Source: Mesorhizobium sp. B2-4-15 | GTDB taxonomy: Bacteria > Pseudomonadota > Alphaproteobacteria > Rhizobiales > Rhizobiaceae | Length of the DNA stretch: 64,000 bases | Assembly: GCF_006658505.1 (NCBI RefSeq) | Contig: NZ_VFUZ01000018.1 | Location: 61,843 to 125,842, forward strand | Direction: 5' to 3' | Shown: one piece after another, positions 1 to 9,159 of the stretch | How the letters are laid out: every line of letters starts with the position of its first letter | Numbering within the stretch: position 1 is the stretch's first letter | Position numbers and translations under genes: made by a program | The notes under the pieces: model-generated | What the model was told of the DNA's origin: nothing | Seen by the model: the letters and a program-made list of their open reading frames with translations, nothing else | The model's database searches: none

Positions 1-51
1 ATGGCGCCCAGCCTTGCCGCTGCCGCCGGTGAACATGATGCGCTTCGTCAT
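1..51 (-). CDS. NAD(P)-binding extended SDR (epimerase/dehydratase), N-terminal fragment
   Basis: Only the first 17 codons lie in the window. They read MTKRIMFTGGSGKAGRH, which contains the glycine-rich TGGSGKAG nucleotide-binding turn of extended short-chain dehydrogenases near the N-terminus. A GAGGAGA ribosome-binding site sits just upstream of the ATG at 51. It is divergent from the oxidoreductase starting at 170 and shares the intervening region, which holds a perfect palindrome. Substrate cannot be inferred from this piece. Confidence 0.75.
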   Translation of the reverse strand, partial: MTKRIMFTGGSGKAGRH

Positions 52-85
52 TCTGGTCTCCTCGCAGGCTCTGGAATTCCCGTCT

Positions 86-98
86 ATTGTCAGACAAT
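86..98. promoter_or_regulatory. Palindromic operator ATTGTCAGACAAT (GntR/FadR type)
   Basis: A perfect ATTGT-CAG-ACAAT palindrome lies between the divergent SDR fragment and the oxidoreductase at 170. Near-identical sites occur in the divergent promoter at 3578-3656. The TTGT/ACAA half-sites fit those usual for FadR-subfamily GntR regulators, and one such regulator is encoded at 1362-2144. Binding is inferred. Confidence 0.6.
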
Positions 99-169
99 AT
101 TGCATTTCGCAACCACTCAAGGCTAAAACGACAGCGCAATTATCGATAATCCCCGACAGGACGGATGAC

Positions 170-1108
170 ATGAACACCACCGCCGCGCGCGAAAAGATCG
201 GCTTCATCGGCCTTGGCCTGATGGGACACGGCATCGCCAAGAACATCGTCGACAAGGGCTATCCCCTGACATTCCTTGGCCGCAAGAACCGCAAGCCGGC
301 GGAAGACCTTCTGGGCCGGGGTGCCCAGGAAGCGACGTCGTCGCGCGACGTCGCGGCGGCATCCGATATCGTCTTCATCTGCGTCACCGGTTCGCGCGAA
401 GTGGAAGCCATCATCCGCGGCCCCGGCGGCCTCAAGGAAGGCTTGAAGAAAGGCTCGATCGTCATTGATTGCTCGACCTCGGACCCGGTCTCCACCGTGG
501 CCCTTGCGGCCGAACTCAAGGCGCTTGGTATCGACTATGTCGACGCGCCGTTGAGCCGCACGCCGAAGGAAGCCTGGGAAGGCACTCTCGACGCCATGGT
601 CGGCGCGCCCGACGCCGTCTTTGCCAGGGTGAAGCCGGTGATCGAAACCTGGGCTGGCCGCATCGTCCATATCGGCGACACCGGCGATGGCCACCGCATG
701 AAGCTGCTCAACAATTTCATCTCGCTCGGCTACGCCGCCATCTATTCCGAGGCCTTGGCGCTGGCTGAAAAGGTCGGCATCTCGCCACCGCGCTTCGACA
801 GCGTCATTCGCAACGGCCGCATGGACTGCCCCTTCTATCAGACCTTCATGCGCTGGACGCTGGAGGGCGACCGCGACGCCCATAAATTCACCATCGCCAA
901 CGCCTTCAAGGACCTGACCTATCTGGAGTCCATGGCGGGCGCGGCCGGCATCGCCAACCCGCTCGGCAACGCGACCAAGAATTCCTTCGCCGGCGCTCAC
1001 GCCACCGGCCCGACCGAGCAGTTCGTGCCGATGCTGGCGACCCATATCGGCAAGATCAACGGCGTCGACCTGATGCCGACGAAGGATGGCAAGAAACAGA
1101 CGATTTGA
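170..1108 (+). CDS. NAD(P)-dependent oxidoreductase, 3-hydroxyisobutyrate dehydrogenase family
   Basis: The protein has 312 residues. It opens with a Rossmann motif, GFIGLGLMGHGIA, followed by a second segment resembling the family's DxPLSR substrate-binding signature (VDAPLSRTPKEA), and then the conserved catalytic-lysine helix context KLLNNFI. The family reduces or oxidises beta-hydroxyacids such as 3-hydroxyisobutyrate, tartronate semialdehyde or sulfolactaldehyde, in the cytosol. ATG 170 was chosen because it starts directly before the dinucleotide-binding domain; an upstream in-frame ATG at 14 would add a non-conserved 52-residue extension crossing the palindrome at 86-98. The substrate is not determinable. 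The shared operator motif suggests it belongs with the sugar ABC transporter at 2334-5580. Confidence 0.88.
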   Translation: MNTTAAREKIGFIGLGLMGHGIAKNIVDKGYPLTFLGRKNRKPAEDLLGRGAQEATSSRDVAAASDIVFICVTGSREVEAIIRGPGGLKEGLKKGSIVIDCSTSDPVSTVALAAELKALGIDYVDAPLSRTPKEAWEGTLDAMVGAPDAVFARVKPVIETWAGRIVHIGDTGDGHRMKLLNNFISLGYAAIYSEALALAEKVGISPPRFDSVIRNGRMDCPFYQTFMRWTLEGDRDAHKFTIANAFKDLTYLESMAGAAGIANPLGNATKNSFAGAHATGPTEQFVPMLATHIGKINGVDLMPTKDGKKQTI

Positions 1109-1142
1109 GAGCCTGGACGCTGACACTTCTAACAAAGGCTGC

Positions 1143-1321
1143 GCTGCCCCTCATAGTCCTGCCGGACATTTCTCCCCGTATAGTGACGGGGAGAAAGACG
1201 ACGTCATCGGCGATTTCGCCAATCGTCGGCGTTTTGAAAAAAGCGCAGAGGGTGCGATTGGCCTCCCTTCTCCCCGTCACTTTACGGGGAGAAGGTGCCG
1301 GCAGGCGGATGAGGGGCAGCG
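1143..1321. repeat. Intergenic element with inverted ~54-bp ends
   Basis: The left part (1143-1196, gctgcccctcat...ctccccgtatagtgacggggag) is matched in inverted orientation by 1267-1321 (cttctccccgtcactttacggggagaag...gaggggcagc). Each end is itself a small hairpin. A centre of about 70 bases separates them and codes for nothing recognisable. The same architecture, with different hairpin sequence, recurs at 21926-22104 and 37374-37540. It fills the gap between the convergent genes ending at 1108 and 1362. Confidence 0.75.
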
Positions 1322-1361
1322 CCAACCTATGTCGTAAGCCACCTCCACCACCTGCCTTGGG

Positions 1362-2144
1362 TCACCGCCGCCCTCTTCCGATCCCCTCATCGGTGTCGGC
1401 GAGCAGCTTGTGCACGGCATTGCGGGCCGCCGCCGGGCGCTGCAGGCGGATGTTCTTCTCGATCGCCTCGTGCAGCTTCTGCGCCCGCCGCTGGTCGCCG
1501 ACCTGCCGCGTCGTGAAGACGAAGAGATGGTCGAGCGCGGATTCGATCAGCACGCCGAGCGGCACCAGAAGGTCGTTGCCCGAGGCCCGCAGGATGGCGA
1601 GGTGAAAGCGTGTGTCGGCGCGGATGCGCTCCGGCAGGCTCGCCGCCTCGCCCATCTCGCGGCAGGCCAGGCTGATCTCGGCCATCTGCTCGTCGCTGCG
1701 CCGCATGGCGGCGAAGGCGGACGCTTCCGGTTCGATGATGTGGCGAAACTCCTGGACGGTGCGCAGGAACGCTTCGCGATCGGGCGCCGTGGCGTACCAG
1801 GCAAGCACGTCGCGATCGAGCAGGTTCCAGCGCTCCCTCGGTTCGACCCAGCTGCCGATCTTGGGGCGTGATGCCAAAAGGCTCTTGGCCATCAGCATCT
1901 TGATCGCCTCGCGCACCGCCGAGCGGCTGACATTGAAGGTCTCGGCCCATCTGGCCTCGTTGGGCAGGATGCTGCCGGGCGGATAGTCCCCACGCACGAT
2001 CCGGAGACCAATCTCGCTGGCGAGCGAAGCATGAACACTGGACCCGGGAAAGTGCGCCGCATCCGCCCTGCGCACGGCAAGCTGATCGCGACCGGCTGGC
2101 GTCTTGGTCCTGCTGGCTTTTCCCTTTGCCTTCTCGTGCGGCAT
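1362..2144 (-). CDS. GntR-family transcriptional regulator, FadR subfamily
   Basis: The protein has 260 residues. A winged helix-turn-helix covers roughly residues 35-105 (IVRGDYPPGSILPNEARWAE, then FNVSRSAVREAIKML), followed by an all-helical FCD effector domain with conserved metal-ligand-type residues (ADTRFHLAIL). An ATG start at 2144 precedes an unstructured basic N-terminal extension; a longer reading upstream is not conserved-looking. It sits downstream of, and on the same strand as, the sugar-binding protein at 2334-3323. FadR-type palindromes flank the adjacent genes (86-98, 3578-3656), so it probably represses the local oxidoreductase and sugar-transport genes and releases them on binding a small organic acid or sugar derivative. 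The ligand is unknown. Confidence 0.88.
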   Translation of the reverse strand: MPHEKAKGKASRTKTPAGRDQLAVRRADAAHFPGSSVHASLASEIGLRIVRGDYPPGSILPNEARWAETFNVSRSAVREAIKMLMAKSLLASRPKIGSWVEPRERWNLLDRDVLAWYATAPDREAFLRTVQEFRHIIEPEASAFAAMRRSDEQMAEISLACREMGEAASLPERIRADTRFHLAILRASGNDLLVPLGVLIESALDHLFVFTTRQVGDQRRAQKLHEAIEKNIRLQRPAAARNAVHKLLADTDEGIGRGRR

Positions 2145-2333
2145 CCACGTTCCAATAGGTCGGCCGGCTGTCGTCCGGATTGATCCGAACCTGCGCGGGC
2201 GTGCCGATCCTGCAGCCGAAAATCCAAATTGTGGACGCGTCGAAGCCGGAGCCGGTGGCTCCAAACACAGCGTCTTCTTGAAGACTTCGATAGACCGGGG
2301 GCGCTCGCTACCGAGCACCCCCGGATCGAAAAC

Positions 2334-3323
2334 CTACTTCTGGATGCAGGTATCGACTGTGTCCTTGGTGCATTCGTCAAGGCCGGTGAACACCGGATCC
2401 GCGACCTTGGTGCCCTTGACGAGATCGATCATCACCGACGGGGCCTTGTAGCCCATCTCGAACGGCCGCTGGCCGACCAGCGCGGTGACAAGGCCATCCC
2501 TGGCGATCGCCACCTCGTCGCCGATCGTGTCGGCGGCGCCTATGACGAAGTCGTTCTTGGCGATCCGGTCCTTCAGCGGCCCGAACAGGTCGCGGTAGGG
2601 CTGCGGCGCCCCAAACAGCGGCCAGCCGCCCATGATGCCGAACGCGTCGAGCTTGGGATTGGCGGCGAGGATATCGGTCATCGCCTGCACGCCCTTGGCG
2701 CCGTCATCATTGGTGAACACCGGGCAGCCGGCGACTTCTGTCCAGCCACCCTCACCTGCCAAAGCCGCAAGTCCTTCCTTGCCGGACAGCGCGTCGCGCA
2801 TGCCTTGCGCGCGGCGCAGGATGTTGTCGGCAGCCGGATTGCCCTCGATGGTGCAGATCGTGCCGCCCTTCGGCTTGGCCTTCTTGATGTATTCGCCGAT
2901 CTTCTTGCCCATCAGATAATTGTCTGTGCCGAGATAGGTCTTGCGAAGGGCAGCGTCCTCCTTGGTCAGGTCGGCGTCGACGGTCATGATCGGGATCGTC
3001 GGGTTGGCGCTCTTGATCGTCTGCGCGATCAGCGGCGCGTTGGACGGCGAAATCGCCATCGCCGCCGTATCGGGCTTGCTCAGCATGTCCTGCACGATCT
3101 GCGCCTCGCCGGCCTCATCCGAAGTCGACGCCGGACCGGTGTAGAAGCATTCATATTCTGCGCTGGCGTTTTCCTTGTTCCATTTCTCGCAGCCCTGATG
3201 GATGGCCTCGAAGAACGGATTGTCGAGACCTTTCACCACGATGACGACCTGCTTCTTGGCCAGAGCCGGCCCGGCGCCCAGCGCCATGGCGGCGACGGCG
3301 GCGAGCAAAACTGTTTTCCTCAT
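2334..3323 (-). CDS. Sugar ABC transporter substrate-binding protein (RbsB/Peripla_BP_4 type)
   Basis: The 329-residue periplasmic protein has a clear signal peptide (MRKTVLLAAVAAMALG then AGPALA). The mature part begins KKQVVIVVKGLDNPFFEAI, the usual start of ribose/fructose-type class I binding proteins. Four cysteines (in EYECFYTG, ICTIEG, AGCPVF and DECTKD, plus DTCIQK at the end) are more than usual and may form disulfides. The start at 3323 has a GGGAGGA ribosome-binding site; an upstream in-frame start would bury the signal peptide. It is divergent from the ATPase and permease at 3777-5580, with which it forms one CUT2-type importer. The transported sugar cannot be told from sequence. 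Confidence 0.92.
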   Translation of the reverse strand: MRKTVLLAAVAAMALGAGPALAKKQVVIVVKGLDNPFFEAIHQGCEKWNKENASAEYECFYTGPASTSDEAGEAQIVQDMLSKPDTAAMAISPSNAPLIAQTIKSANPTIPIMTVDADLTKEDAALRKTYLGTDNYLMGKKIGEYIKKAKPKGGTICTIEGNPAADNILRRAQGMRDALSGKEGLAALAGEGGWTEVAGCPVFTNDDGAKGVQAMTDILAANPKLDAFGIMGGWPLFGAPQPYRDLFGPLKDRIAKNDFVIGAADTIGDEVAIARDGLVTALVGQRPFEMGYKAPSVMIDLVKGTKVADPVFTGLDECTKDTVDTCIQK

Positions 3324-3577
3324 GTCAGTCCTCCCTTTGGAAACAGACGGACACGGCGTGCCCGCCACACGAACCAGCCCGGATCGAGACGACAGAGGCG
3401 CGAGCGCTCGTGCCACCAAGCCAGGCCGATAAGCATTTTCAGATGCGAGCGGACCGGCAATCGCCGGCACGATCGATAATCTTCAGCCGCTCCCGCCGGC
3501 AATGATGGCGTCAGGGAGACGGCATGTCTTCCTCCGGCGCCAAGCTAATAACGGCGAAGCGTCAACGTCAATTGCAA

Positions 3578-3656
3578 TTTGTCCTACAAAACGGATTTTT
3601 CAAAACAGTGTCGCACTATTCGTCTGACAATTGCCGGTTCCTATTCATCCGACAAT
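3578..3656. promoter_or_regulatory. Divergent promoter region with three FadR/GntR-like operator sites
   Basis: Three related sites sit between the divergent sugar-binding-protein gene and the ATPase gene. They are TTTGTCCTACAAA at 3578-3590 (perfect 5-bp arms), TTCGTCTGACAAT at 3619-3631 and TTCATCCGACAAT at 3644-3656. The last two lie 25 bases apart in the same orientation. They match the palindrome at 86-98 closely, which points to one shared regulator, most simply the GntR protein encoded at 1362-2144. Confidence 0.55.
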
Positions 3657-3776
3657 TGACGCCCGCGCGGCCATTTGCGTAAATGACGGCATCGCTGTTC
3701 CCGGGGGGAGCTGGAGGAGAGCGATGCGAGGCTGCGCCGGCCATGGGCAAGCGGCAAGCACGGGAGGCAAAGGCTG

Positions 3777-4520
<744 letters not shown>

Positions 4521-4581
4521 CAGCGCGAAACCCGGATTTCACCACGACGGCACGCATCGGCGCTGGCAGGAAAGAACGATA

Positions 4582-5580
4582 ATGGCAGTCACCCTTGACC
4601 AGACGATAGCGCAGAAGCAGCACACTTTCCTGTCGCGTCTGTTCTCCAGCCAGACCTTCTGGGTGGTCATCGCCGTTATCCTGGCCTGCGTCTTCCTGTC
4701 GTTCGCCACCGACGCCTTCGCCACCTCGAAGAACCTCTACAACATCACCCGCAACATCACTTTCGTAGCAATCGTCGCGCTCGGCATGACTTTCGTCATC
4801 ATCACCGGCGGCATCGACCTGTCGGTCGGGTCCGTGCTGTGCTTGTGTTCGATGGTGCTGGCCGTGACCATGCACGCCGGCTATTCGATCGAGGTCGGCA
4901 TCCTGGCCTCGATCGCCACCGCGCTCGCCATCGGCGCCTTCAACGGCGTTCTGATCGCCTATCTCGGCTTCCCGCCCTTCGTGGTGACGCTGGGCATGCT
5001 GTCGATTGCCCGCAGCCTTGCAATGGTCGCATCCAACAACACGGTCGTCTTCCAGTTTGGGCCCGACCACAACAAGCTTCTGGCGCTGGGCGGCGGCGCC
5101 TGGCTGTTCGGCATCGCCAATCCTGTGCTTTACATGATCTTGCTGGCGCTGATCACCGGCTTCATCCTGCGCTGGACGAAGTTCGGCCGGCATATCTTCG
5201 CCATAGGCGGCAACGAGCATGCCGCGACGCTGACCGGCGTCCCGGTGAAGCGGATCACGGTCGCCGTCTACATGATCTCGGCGCTGTCGGCCGGCGTTGC
5301 CGGCATCATCCAGACCGGTTGGCTGGGCGCCGTCACCACCAATCTCGGCACCGGCATGGAATTGCAGGTGATCGCCGCCACCGTCATCGGCGGCGCAAAC
5401 CTGGCCGGCGGCGTCGGCACAGCCTTCGGCGCCATTGTCGGCGCGGCGCTTATCGAGGTGATCCGCAACAGCCTTGGCCTGCTCGGCATCAACGCCTTCT
5501 GGCAAGGCACCTTCATCGGCGGAGCCATCCTGCTGGCGGTGCTGTTCGACCGCATCCGCAATTTCAGGCGCAGCGACTAA
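4582..5580 (+). CDS. Sugar ABC transporter permease (RbsC/FrcC type)
   Basis: The 332-residue inner-membrane protein of the BPD_transp_2 family has eight or more hydrophobic helices. It carries the family hallmarks ITGGIDLSVGSV (about residues 73-84), FPPFVVTLGMLSIARS, FAIGGNEHAATLTGV and, near the C-terminus, TVIGGANLAGGVGTAFGA. It forms the channel for the system with the ATPase just upstream and the divergent binding protein at 2334-3323. Co-transcription with the ATPase is likely from the 61-base spacing. Confidence 0.93.
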   Translation: MAVTLDQTIAQKQHTFLSRLFSSQTFWVVIAVILACVFLSFATDAFATSKNLYNITRNITFVAIVALGMTFVIITGGIDLSVGSVLCLCSMVLAVTMHAGYSIEVGILASIATALAIGAFNGVLIAYLGFPPFVVTLGMLSIARSLAMVASNNTVVFQFGPDHNKLLALGGGAWLFGIANPVLYMILLALITGFILRWTKFGRHIFAIGGNEHAATLTGVPVKRITVAVYMISALSAGVAGIIQTGWLGAVTTNLGTGMELQVIAATVIGGANLAGGVGTAFGAIVGAALIEVIRNSLGLLGINAFWQGTFIGGAILLAVLFDRIRNFRRSD

Positions 5581-5607
5581 CAGCCTGTCGCCGTCGAAGC
5601 ATTATTC

Positions 5608-6052
5608 GTTCCGGTTCCTATCGTTCAGTCTGGCCTGTCCTTCGGCCTGCGGCTTTTCCCGGCCCAGAAGAAGGACGGGCTGACATTGGTCGGGCAATTT
5701 CATCCTCATCCTTGCCGGAATGCTGACTGGCATGGAGCCAGAAACCACGGATGCCTGGAATGAGAGCCTGCGCACGCTGTCGGCGGCACCCGATTCCCAC
5801 GCCAAGCTCTCCGGCCTCGGCAGGTTCGTGCATCGCAATGATGCGGCGTTGATCGCCTGCATCATCGACAACGCGATCGACATTCCGGGCTCGGACCATC
5901 TGATGTTCAGCTCGAACTTTCCGATCGAGAAGCTCTGGACCAGTCACGCCGAGCTGATCAAGGCGCACCGCGATGCGGTGGCGAAACATGGGCCGACCGC
6001 GGAAGCTGATATCTTCTGGAACACGGCCGAGCGAGTTTACAAGCCTGTGTAA
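5608..6052 (+). pseudogene. Frameshifted C-terminal remnant of a TIM-barrel amidohydrolase (Amidohydro_2)
   Basis: Two frames together give one recognisable protein end. The stretch QSGLSFGLRLFPAQKKDG then LTLVGQF is in one frame. It continues after a shift near 5690-5700 as ILILAGMLTGMEPET, KLSGLGRFVHR, LMFSSNFPIEKLW and the terminal NTAERVYKPV. These are the late beta-strand segments of the metal-dependent amidohydrolase 2 family, normally around 280-300 residues. The N-terminal half with the HxH metal motif is missing, so the gene is dead. It sits immediately downstream of the sugar permease and may once have been part of that catabolic operon. Confidence 0.75.
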
Positions 6053-6109
6053 GCGCCCGACCTCGCCTTCTCCCACAAAGGAGAGAAGGCGAAAGCCAGC
6101 GGCAACCCC

Positions 6110-7375
6110 TTACTGCGTCGGCAGCATGCCTTCGACGTCGCCCGCCGCGTCGGCGAGCACGTCCTTGGGCGACGCCGACTGGTCGACGATCCGCGACAAA
6201 TTGTCGACGATCGTCTGCGTGACCTTCACACCGTTGGTGCCGGGGAAGGCGTACCACGGAATCATCCGCGGCATCTGGCTGAGGCCGGCCTGGAACAGCG
6301 GATTCTTCTTGTAGAAATCGCCGAGATAGTCGGAGGATTTCGCCGCGAGCTCGTTGTTGGGGACATAGCCCGTGCCGGGCACCACGACCGACGCACCATA
6401 AGGACCAGCTGCGAATTTCGCGAACTTCCAGGCGGCGTCCTGCTTGGCGGCATCCTTGGTCAGGATGACCACGGCGTTGCCGCCAGTCGGCAGATGGCCG
6501 TTGACCGGATCGATCAGCGGGATTTTGGCCGTGCGCAGCGTGAACTTGTCGCCGACATTCTTGATCGTGTTGACGAGGGCGCCGGTGGTCTGGAATTCGA
6601 AGCCGACCTTGCCGGCCGCGAAAGCCTGTTCGCCAGCCGGCTTGGTGAAGACCGGCATGCCGCCCTCCTTCACCATCCGCTGCAATATCTCGACCGCCTT
6701 CTCGCCTTCAGGCCCGTTGAACGCGACCTTGCTCTCGTCCTCGTTCAGCATCTTGCCGCCGGCGCCGAACAGCAGCGCCGAGAACATCCAGTCATCGCCC
6801 TGCCAGCGGAAATCGATGCCGTCGACGCCATTGCCGAGCGCCTTGATCTTGCCGCCGAGCGCGATCACCTCGTCCCAGGTCTTGGGCGGATTGTCCGGGT
6901 CACCGCCGGCGGCCTTCACCAAGTCGGCATTGTAATACATGATCGGGTTCGAGGTGGCGAAGGCCAGCCCGACCTGCTTGCCGTTGACCTGCGCCAATTT
7001 CAGGATGGTGTCGGAGAAGCCGAGCTCCGCCATGTTGCCTTCCTTCTTGACCAGCGGGCCGAGATCGACGGGAACGTTGCGCTCGTTGAGCATGCGCAGG
7101 CGGTTCAAGCCGATGAAGGTGATGTCGGGCATTTCGTCGGTGCCGGCCTGGCGAAGGATAGTCTGGATACCTTCCTCGTAGGTGGCGGACGGGCTGGCGA
7201 ACTGGATCTTGATGTCGGGATTTTCCTCCATGAACTTCCTCGAGATCGTGTCCATCACGTTCTTGAAGAAGCCTGGCATCGGGTAGTGAACCGTCAGCGT
7301 CGTTTCGGCATAGGCCGGAAGGGCCGCCGCCAGCGACAGCGCCGTTGCGGCAAATATCCTTGAGAAATGCTTCAT
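6110..7375 (-). CDS. Sugar / glycerol-phosphate-type ABC transporter substrate-binding protein (UgpB-like)
   Basis: The 421-residue family 1 extracellular binding protein has a signal peptide (MKHFSRIFAATALSLAAA then LPAYA). The mature start TTLTVHYPMPGFFKNVMD and the region KFMEENPDIKIQF are typical of UgpB/MalE-like proteins, and GGNAVVILTKDAAKQDAAWKF is the usual hinge and late-domain segment. It is the last gene of the operon 11142 to 6110 on the minus strand, behind two permeases, an ATPase and a phosphodiesterase. Substrate is unknown; the phosphodiesterase partner favours a phosphodiester such as a glycerophosphodiester. Confidence 0.9.
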   Translation of the reverse strand: MKHFSRIFAATALSLAAALPAYAETTLTVHYPMPGFFKNVMDTISRKFMEENPDIKIQFASPSATYEEGIQTILRQAGTDEMPDITFIGLNRLRMLNERNVPVDLGPLVKKEGNMAELGFSDTILKLAQVNGKQVGLAFATSNPIMYYNADLVKAAGGDPDNPPKTWDEVIALGGKIKALGNGVDGIDFRWQGDDWMFSALLFGAGGKMLNEDESKVAFNGPEGEKAVEILQRMVKEGGMPVFTKPAGEQAFAAGKVGFEFQTTGALVNTIKNVGDKFTLRTAKIPLIDPVNGHLPTGGNAVVILTKDAAKQDAAWKFAKFAAGPYGASVVVPGTGYVPNNELAAKSSDYLGDFYKKNPLFQAGLSQMPRMIPWYAFPGTNGVKVTQTIVDNLSRIVDQSASPKDVLADAAGDVEGMLPTQ

Positions 7376-7402
7376 TGCTCGTGCTCCTTGTTGTTGGTCC
7401 GG

Positions 7403-8239
7403 TCAGCCTTTGAGACCGGTCATGGTGATCCCCTCGACGAACCGCTTCTGCGCGAGCAGGAAGGCGGCGACGAGAGGAAGGGTGATGATCAGCGTGGCGG
7501 CCATCAGCGCGCCATAGTCGTCGCCGGCCTCGGCGGCCCGGAAATACATCAGGCCGAGCGGCGGCGTGGCGTAGGCCTGCTTGCTGACGACGATCAGCGG
7601 CCAGTAGAGATCGTTCCAGTGCGCAACGACGGAAAAGATCGCGAATGCGGTGACGGCCGGCCATGCATTGGGCACGATGACGCGCGCGACGATGCCGAGC
7701 TCGGACATTCCGTCGAGCCGTGCCGCGTGCAGCAGGTCGTCGGGCATGGCGCGGAAGAACTGCAGGAACATGAAGATCGCGAACACCGATATGGTGAACG
7801 GCGCCACCAGCGCGGTGTAGCTGTTGAGCAGGGACAGCCTGTCGAAGGCGACATAAAGCGGCAGCGCCGTCGCATGGATCGGCACCAGCAGGCCGAGCAT
7901 GACCAGCACCATCATCAGCCGCGCGGCCCGGAACTTCAGCTTGGCCATGGCGTAGGCGCAAGGGATCGCGACCGCGACCTGGAAGAAGAAGATCAGGCCG
8001 CACACCACCACGCCGTTCCACAAAAGCGTTGCCATCGGCACCTTGTTCAGCGCCTTGGCGAAATTCTCGGCGAAGTAGAAATGCTGGGGCAAGAGCGACA
8101 GCGACGAGGTGAAGATGTCGCTCTGCGTCTTGCCCGCCGTCGAGATCATGAAGATGTAGGGCGCGAGGATCATCAGCGCGCCAAGCGAAAGCAGCCCGAA
8201 GCGGATGATGCGGCCTGCGGGGATGGCGGTGCTTCTCAT
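7403..8239 (-). CDS. ABC transporter inner-membrane permease (UgpE/MalG type)
   Basis: The 278-residue permease has six predicted membrane helices. The EAA loop reads AARLDGMSELGIVARVIVP, the family motif that couples to the ATPase. It begins by overlapping the stop of the preceding permease by 4 bases, so the two are translationally coupled. It ends 27 bases before the binding-protein gene. It is half of the heterodimeric channel of this CUT1-type importer. Confidence 0.92.
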   Translation of the reverse strand: MRSTAIPAGRIIRFGLLSLGALMILAPYIFMISTAGKTQSDIFTSSLSLLPQHFYFAENFAKALNKVPMATLLWNGVVVCGLIFFFQVAVAIPCAYAMAKLKFRAARLMMVLVMLGLLVPIHATALPLYVAFDRLSLLNSYTALVAPFTISVFAIFMFLQFFRAMPDDLLHAARLDGMSELGIVARVIVPNAWPAVTAFAIFSVVAHWNDLYWPLIVVSKQAYATPPLGLMYFRAAEAGDDYGALMAATLIITLPLVAAFLLAQKRFVEGITMTGLKG

Positions 8240-9159
8240 GTGTAGTGCACCCGCCGGTCGAGCACGCGGTACTGCAGAAGCATCAGCACGACCAGAATCG
8301 CCAGGAAGACGACGGTCATCGCCGAGGCGTAGCCGACGCGCAGATAGACGAAACCCTCCTGGTAGATGGTGAAGAGCAGCACTTCGGAGGCCTTGTTGGG
8401 GCCGCCATCGGTCAGCATCTTCACAGTTTCGAAAACCTTCACCGCATTGGTGATGCTGATGGTGACGACGAACAGCGTCGTCGGTCCGAGCATCGGCCAG
8501 GTGACCAGGAAGAACCGGTCGAGCGCCGATCTCGCGCCGTCGACGTGAGCAGCGGCGTAGAGCTCGCGCGGGATCGCCGTCAGGCCGGCCAGGAACAGCA
8601 CCATGTTAAAGCCGACCGACTGCCAGATTCCGATGATCGACAGGCTGTAGAGGACGGTATTCGACGCGCCGAGCCAGTTCGGGCCGGGAATGCCGGCCAG
8701 CGAAAGCAGCGCGTTGAGCGGCCCGATCGTCGGGTGGAAGATGTATTGCCAGACAGTCGCCATGGCGACGATCAGCGAGGCGACGGGCAGGAAATAGACG
8801 GTGCGGAAGAAGCCGCGCGCGCGCCCCTCGCCTTCGATCAGCAGGGCGACGCCCAGGCCGAGGACGATCGAGACCGGCGCGACGATCGCCGTATAGACCG
8901 ATGTGTTCCACAACGATCTGCGGAAGGTGCGGTCGCCCAGCAGATGCGCGTAATTCTCGAAGCCGACCAGGCGAAACTTGCCATAGCCGAGTTCGAAATC
9001 TGTGAAGCCGAGGAAGATCACGGCGGCCACGGGCAAGAGCACGAACAACAGCAACAGCACGATGGCCGGCAATGCCAGAAGCCAGGCGGTCCGGTCTTCG
9101 CTGCGCTGCCGAAGAGCGGCGGCACTCGGGACGTTGCCCGCCACCGCAACGCTAGACAT
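8236..9159 (-). CDS. ABC transporter inner-membrane permease (UgpA/MalF type)
   Basis: The 307-residue permease has an N-terminal cytoplasmic tail, then six hydrophobic helices starting TAWLLALPAIVLLLLFVLLP. The EAA loop is AAAHVDGARSALDRFFLVTW. The start at 9159 overlaps the end of the ATPase gene by 8 bases; an upstream in-frame start at 9249 would overlap it by about 100 bases and adds an arginine-rich non-family sequence, so it was not chosen. It pairs with the UgpE-like permease downstream. Confidence 0.9.
   Translation of the reverse strand: MSSVAVAGNVPSAAALRQRSEDRTAWLLALPAIVLLLLFVLLPVAAVIFLGFTDFELGYGKFRLVGFENYAHLLGDRTFRRSLWNTSVYTAIVAPVSIVLGLGVALLIEGEGRARGFFRTVYFLPVASLIVAMATVWQYIFHPTIGPLNALLSLAGIPGPNWLGASNTVLYSLSIIGIWQSVGFNMVLFLAGLTAIPRELYAAAHVDGARSALDRFFLVTWPMLGPTTLFVVTISITNAVKVFETVKMLTDGGPNKASEVLLFTIYQEGFVYLRVGYASAMTVVFLAILVVLMLLQYRVLDRRVHYT

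Noticed and set aside
2229..3479. 416-codon plus-strand frame opposite the sugar-binding protein
   Set aside because: The minus-strand frame has a signal peptide and the class I binding-protein fold; this frame has only Arg/Asp/His-rich sequence.
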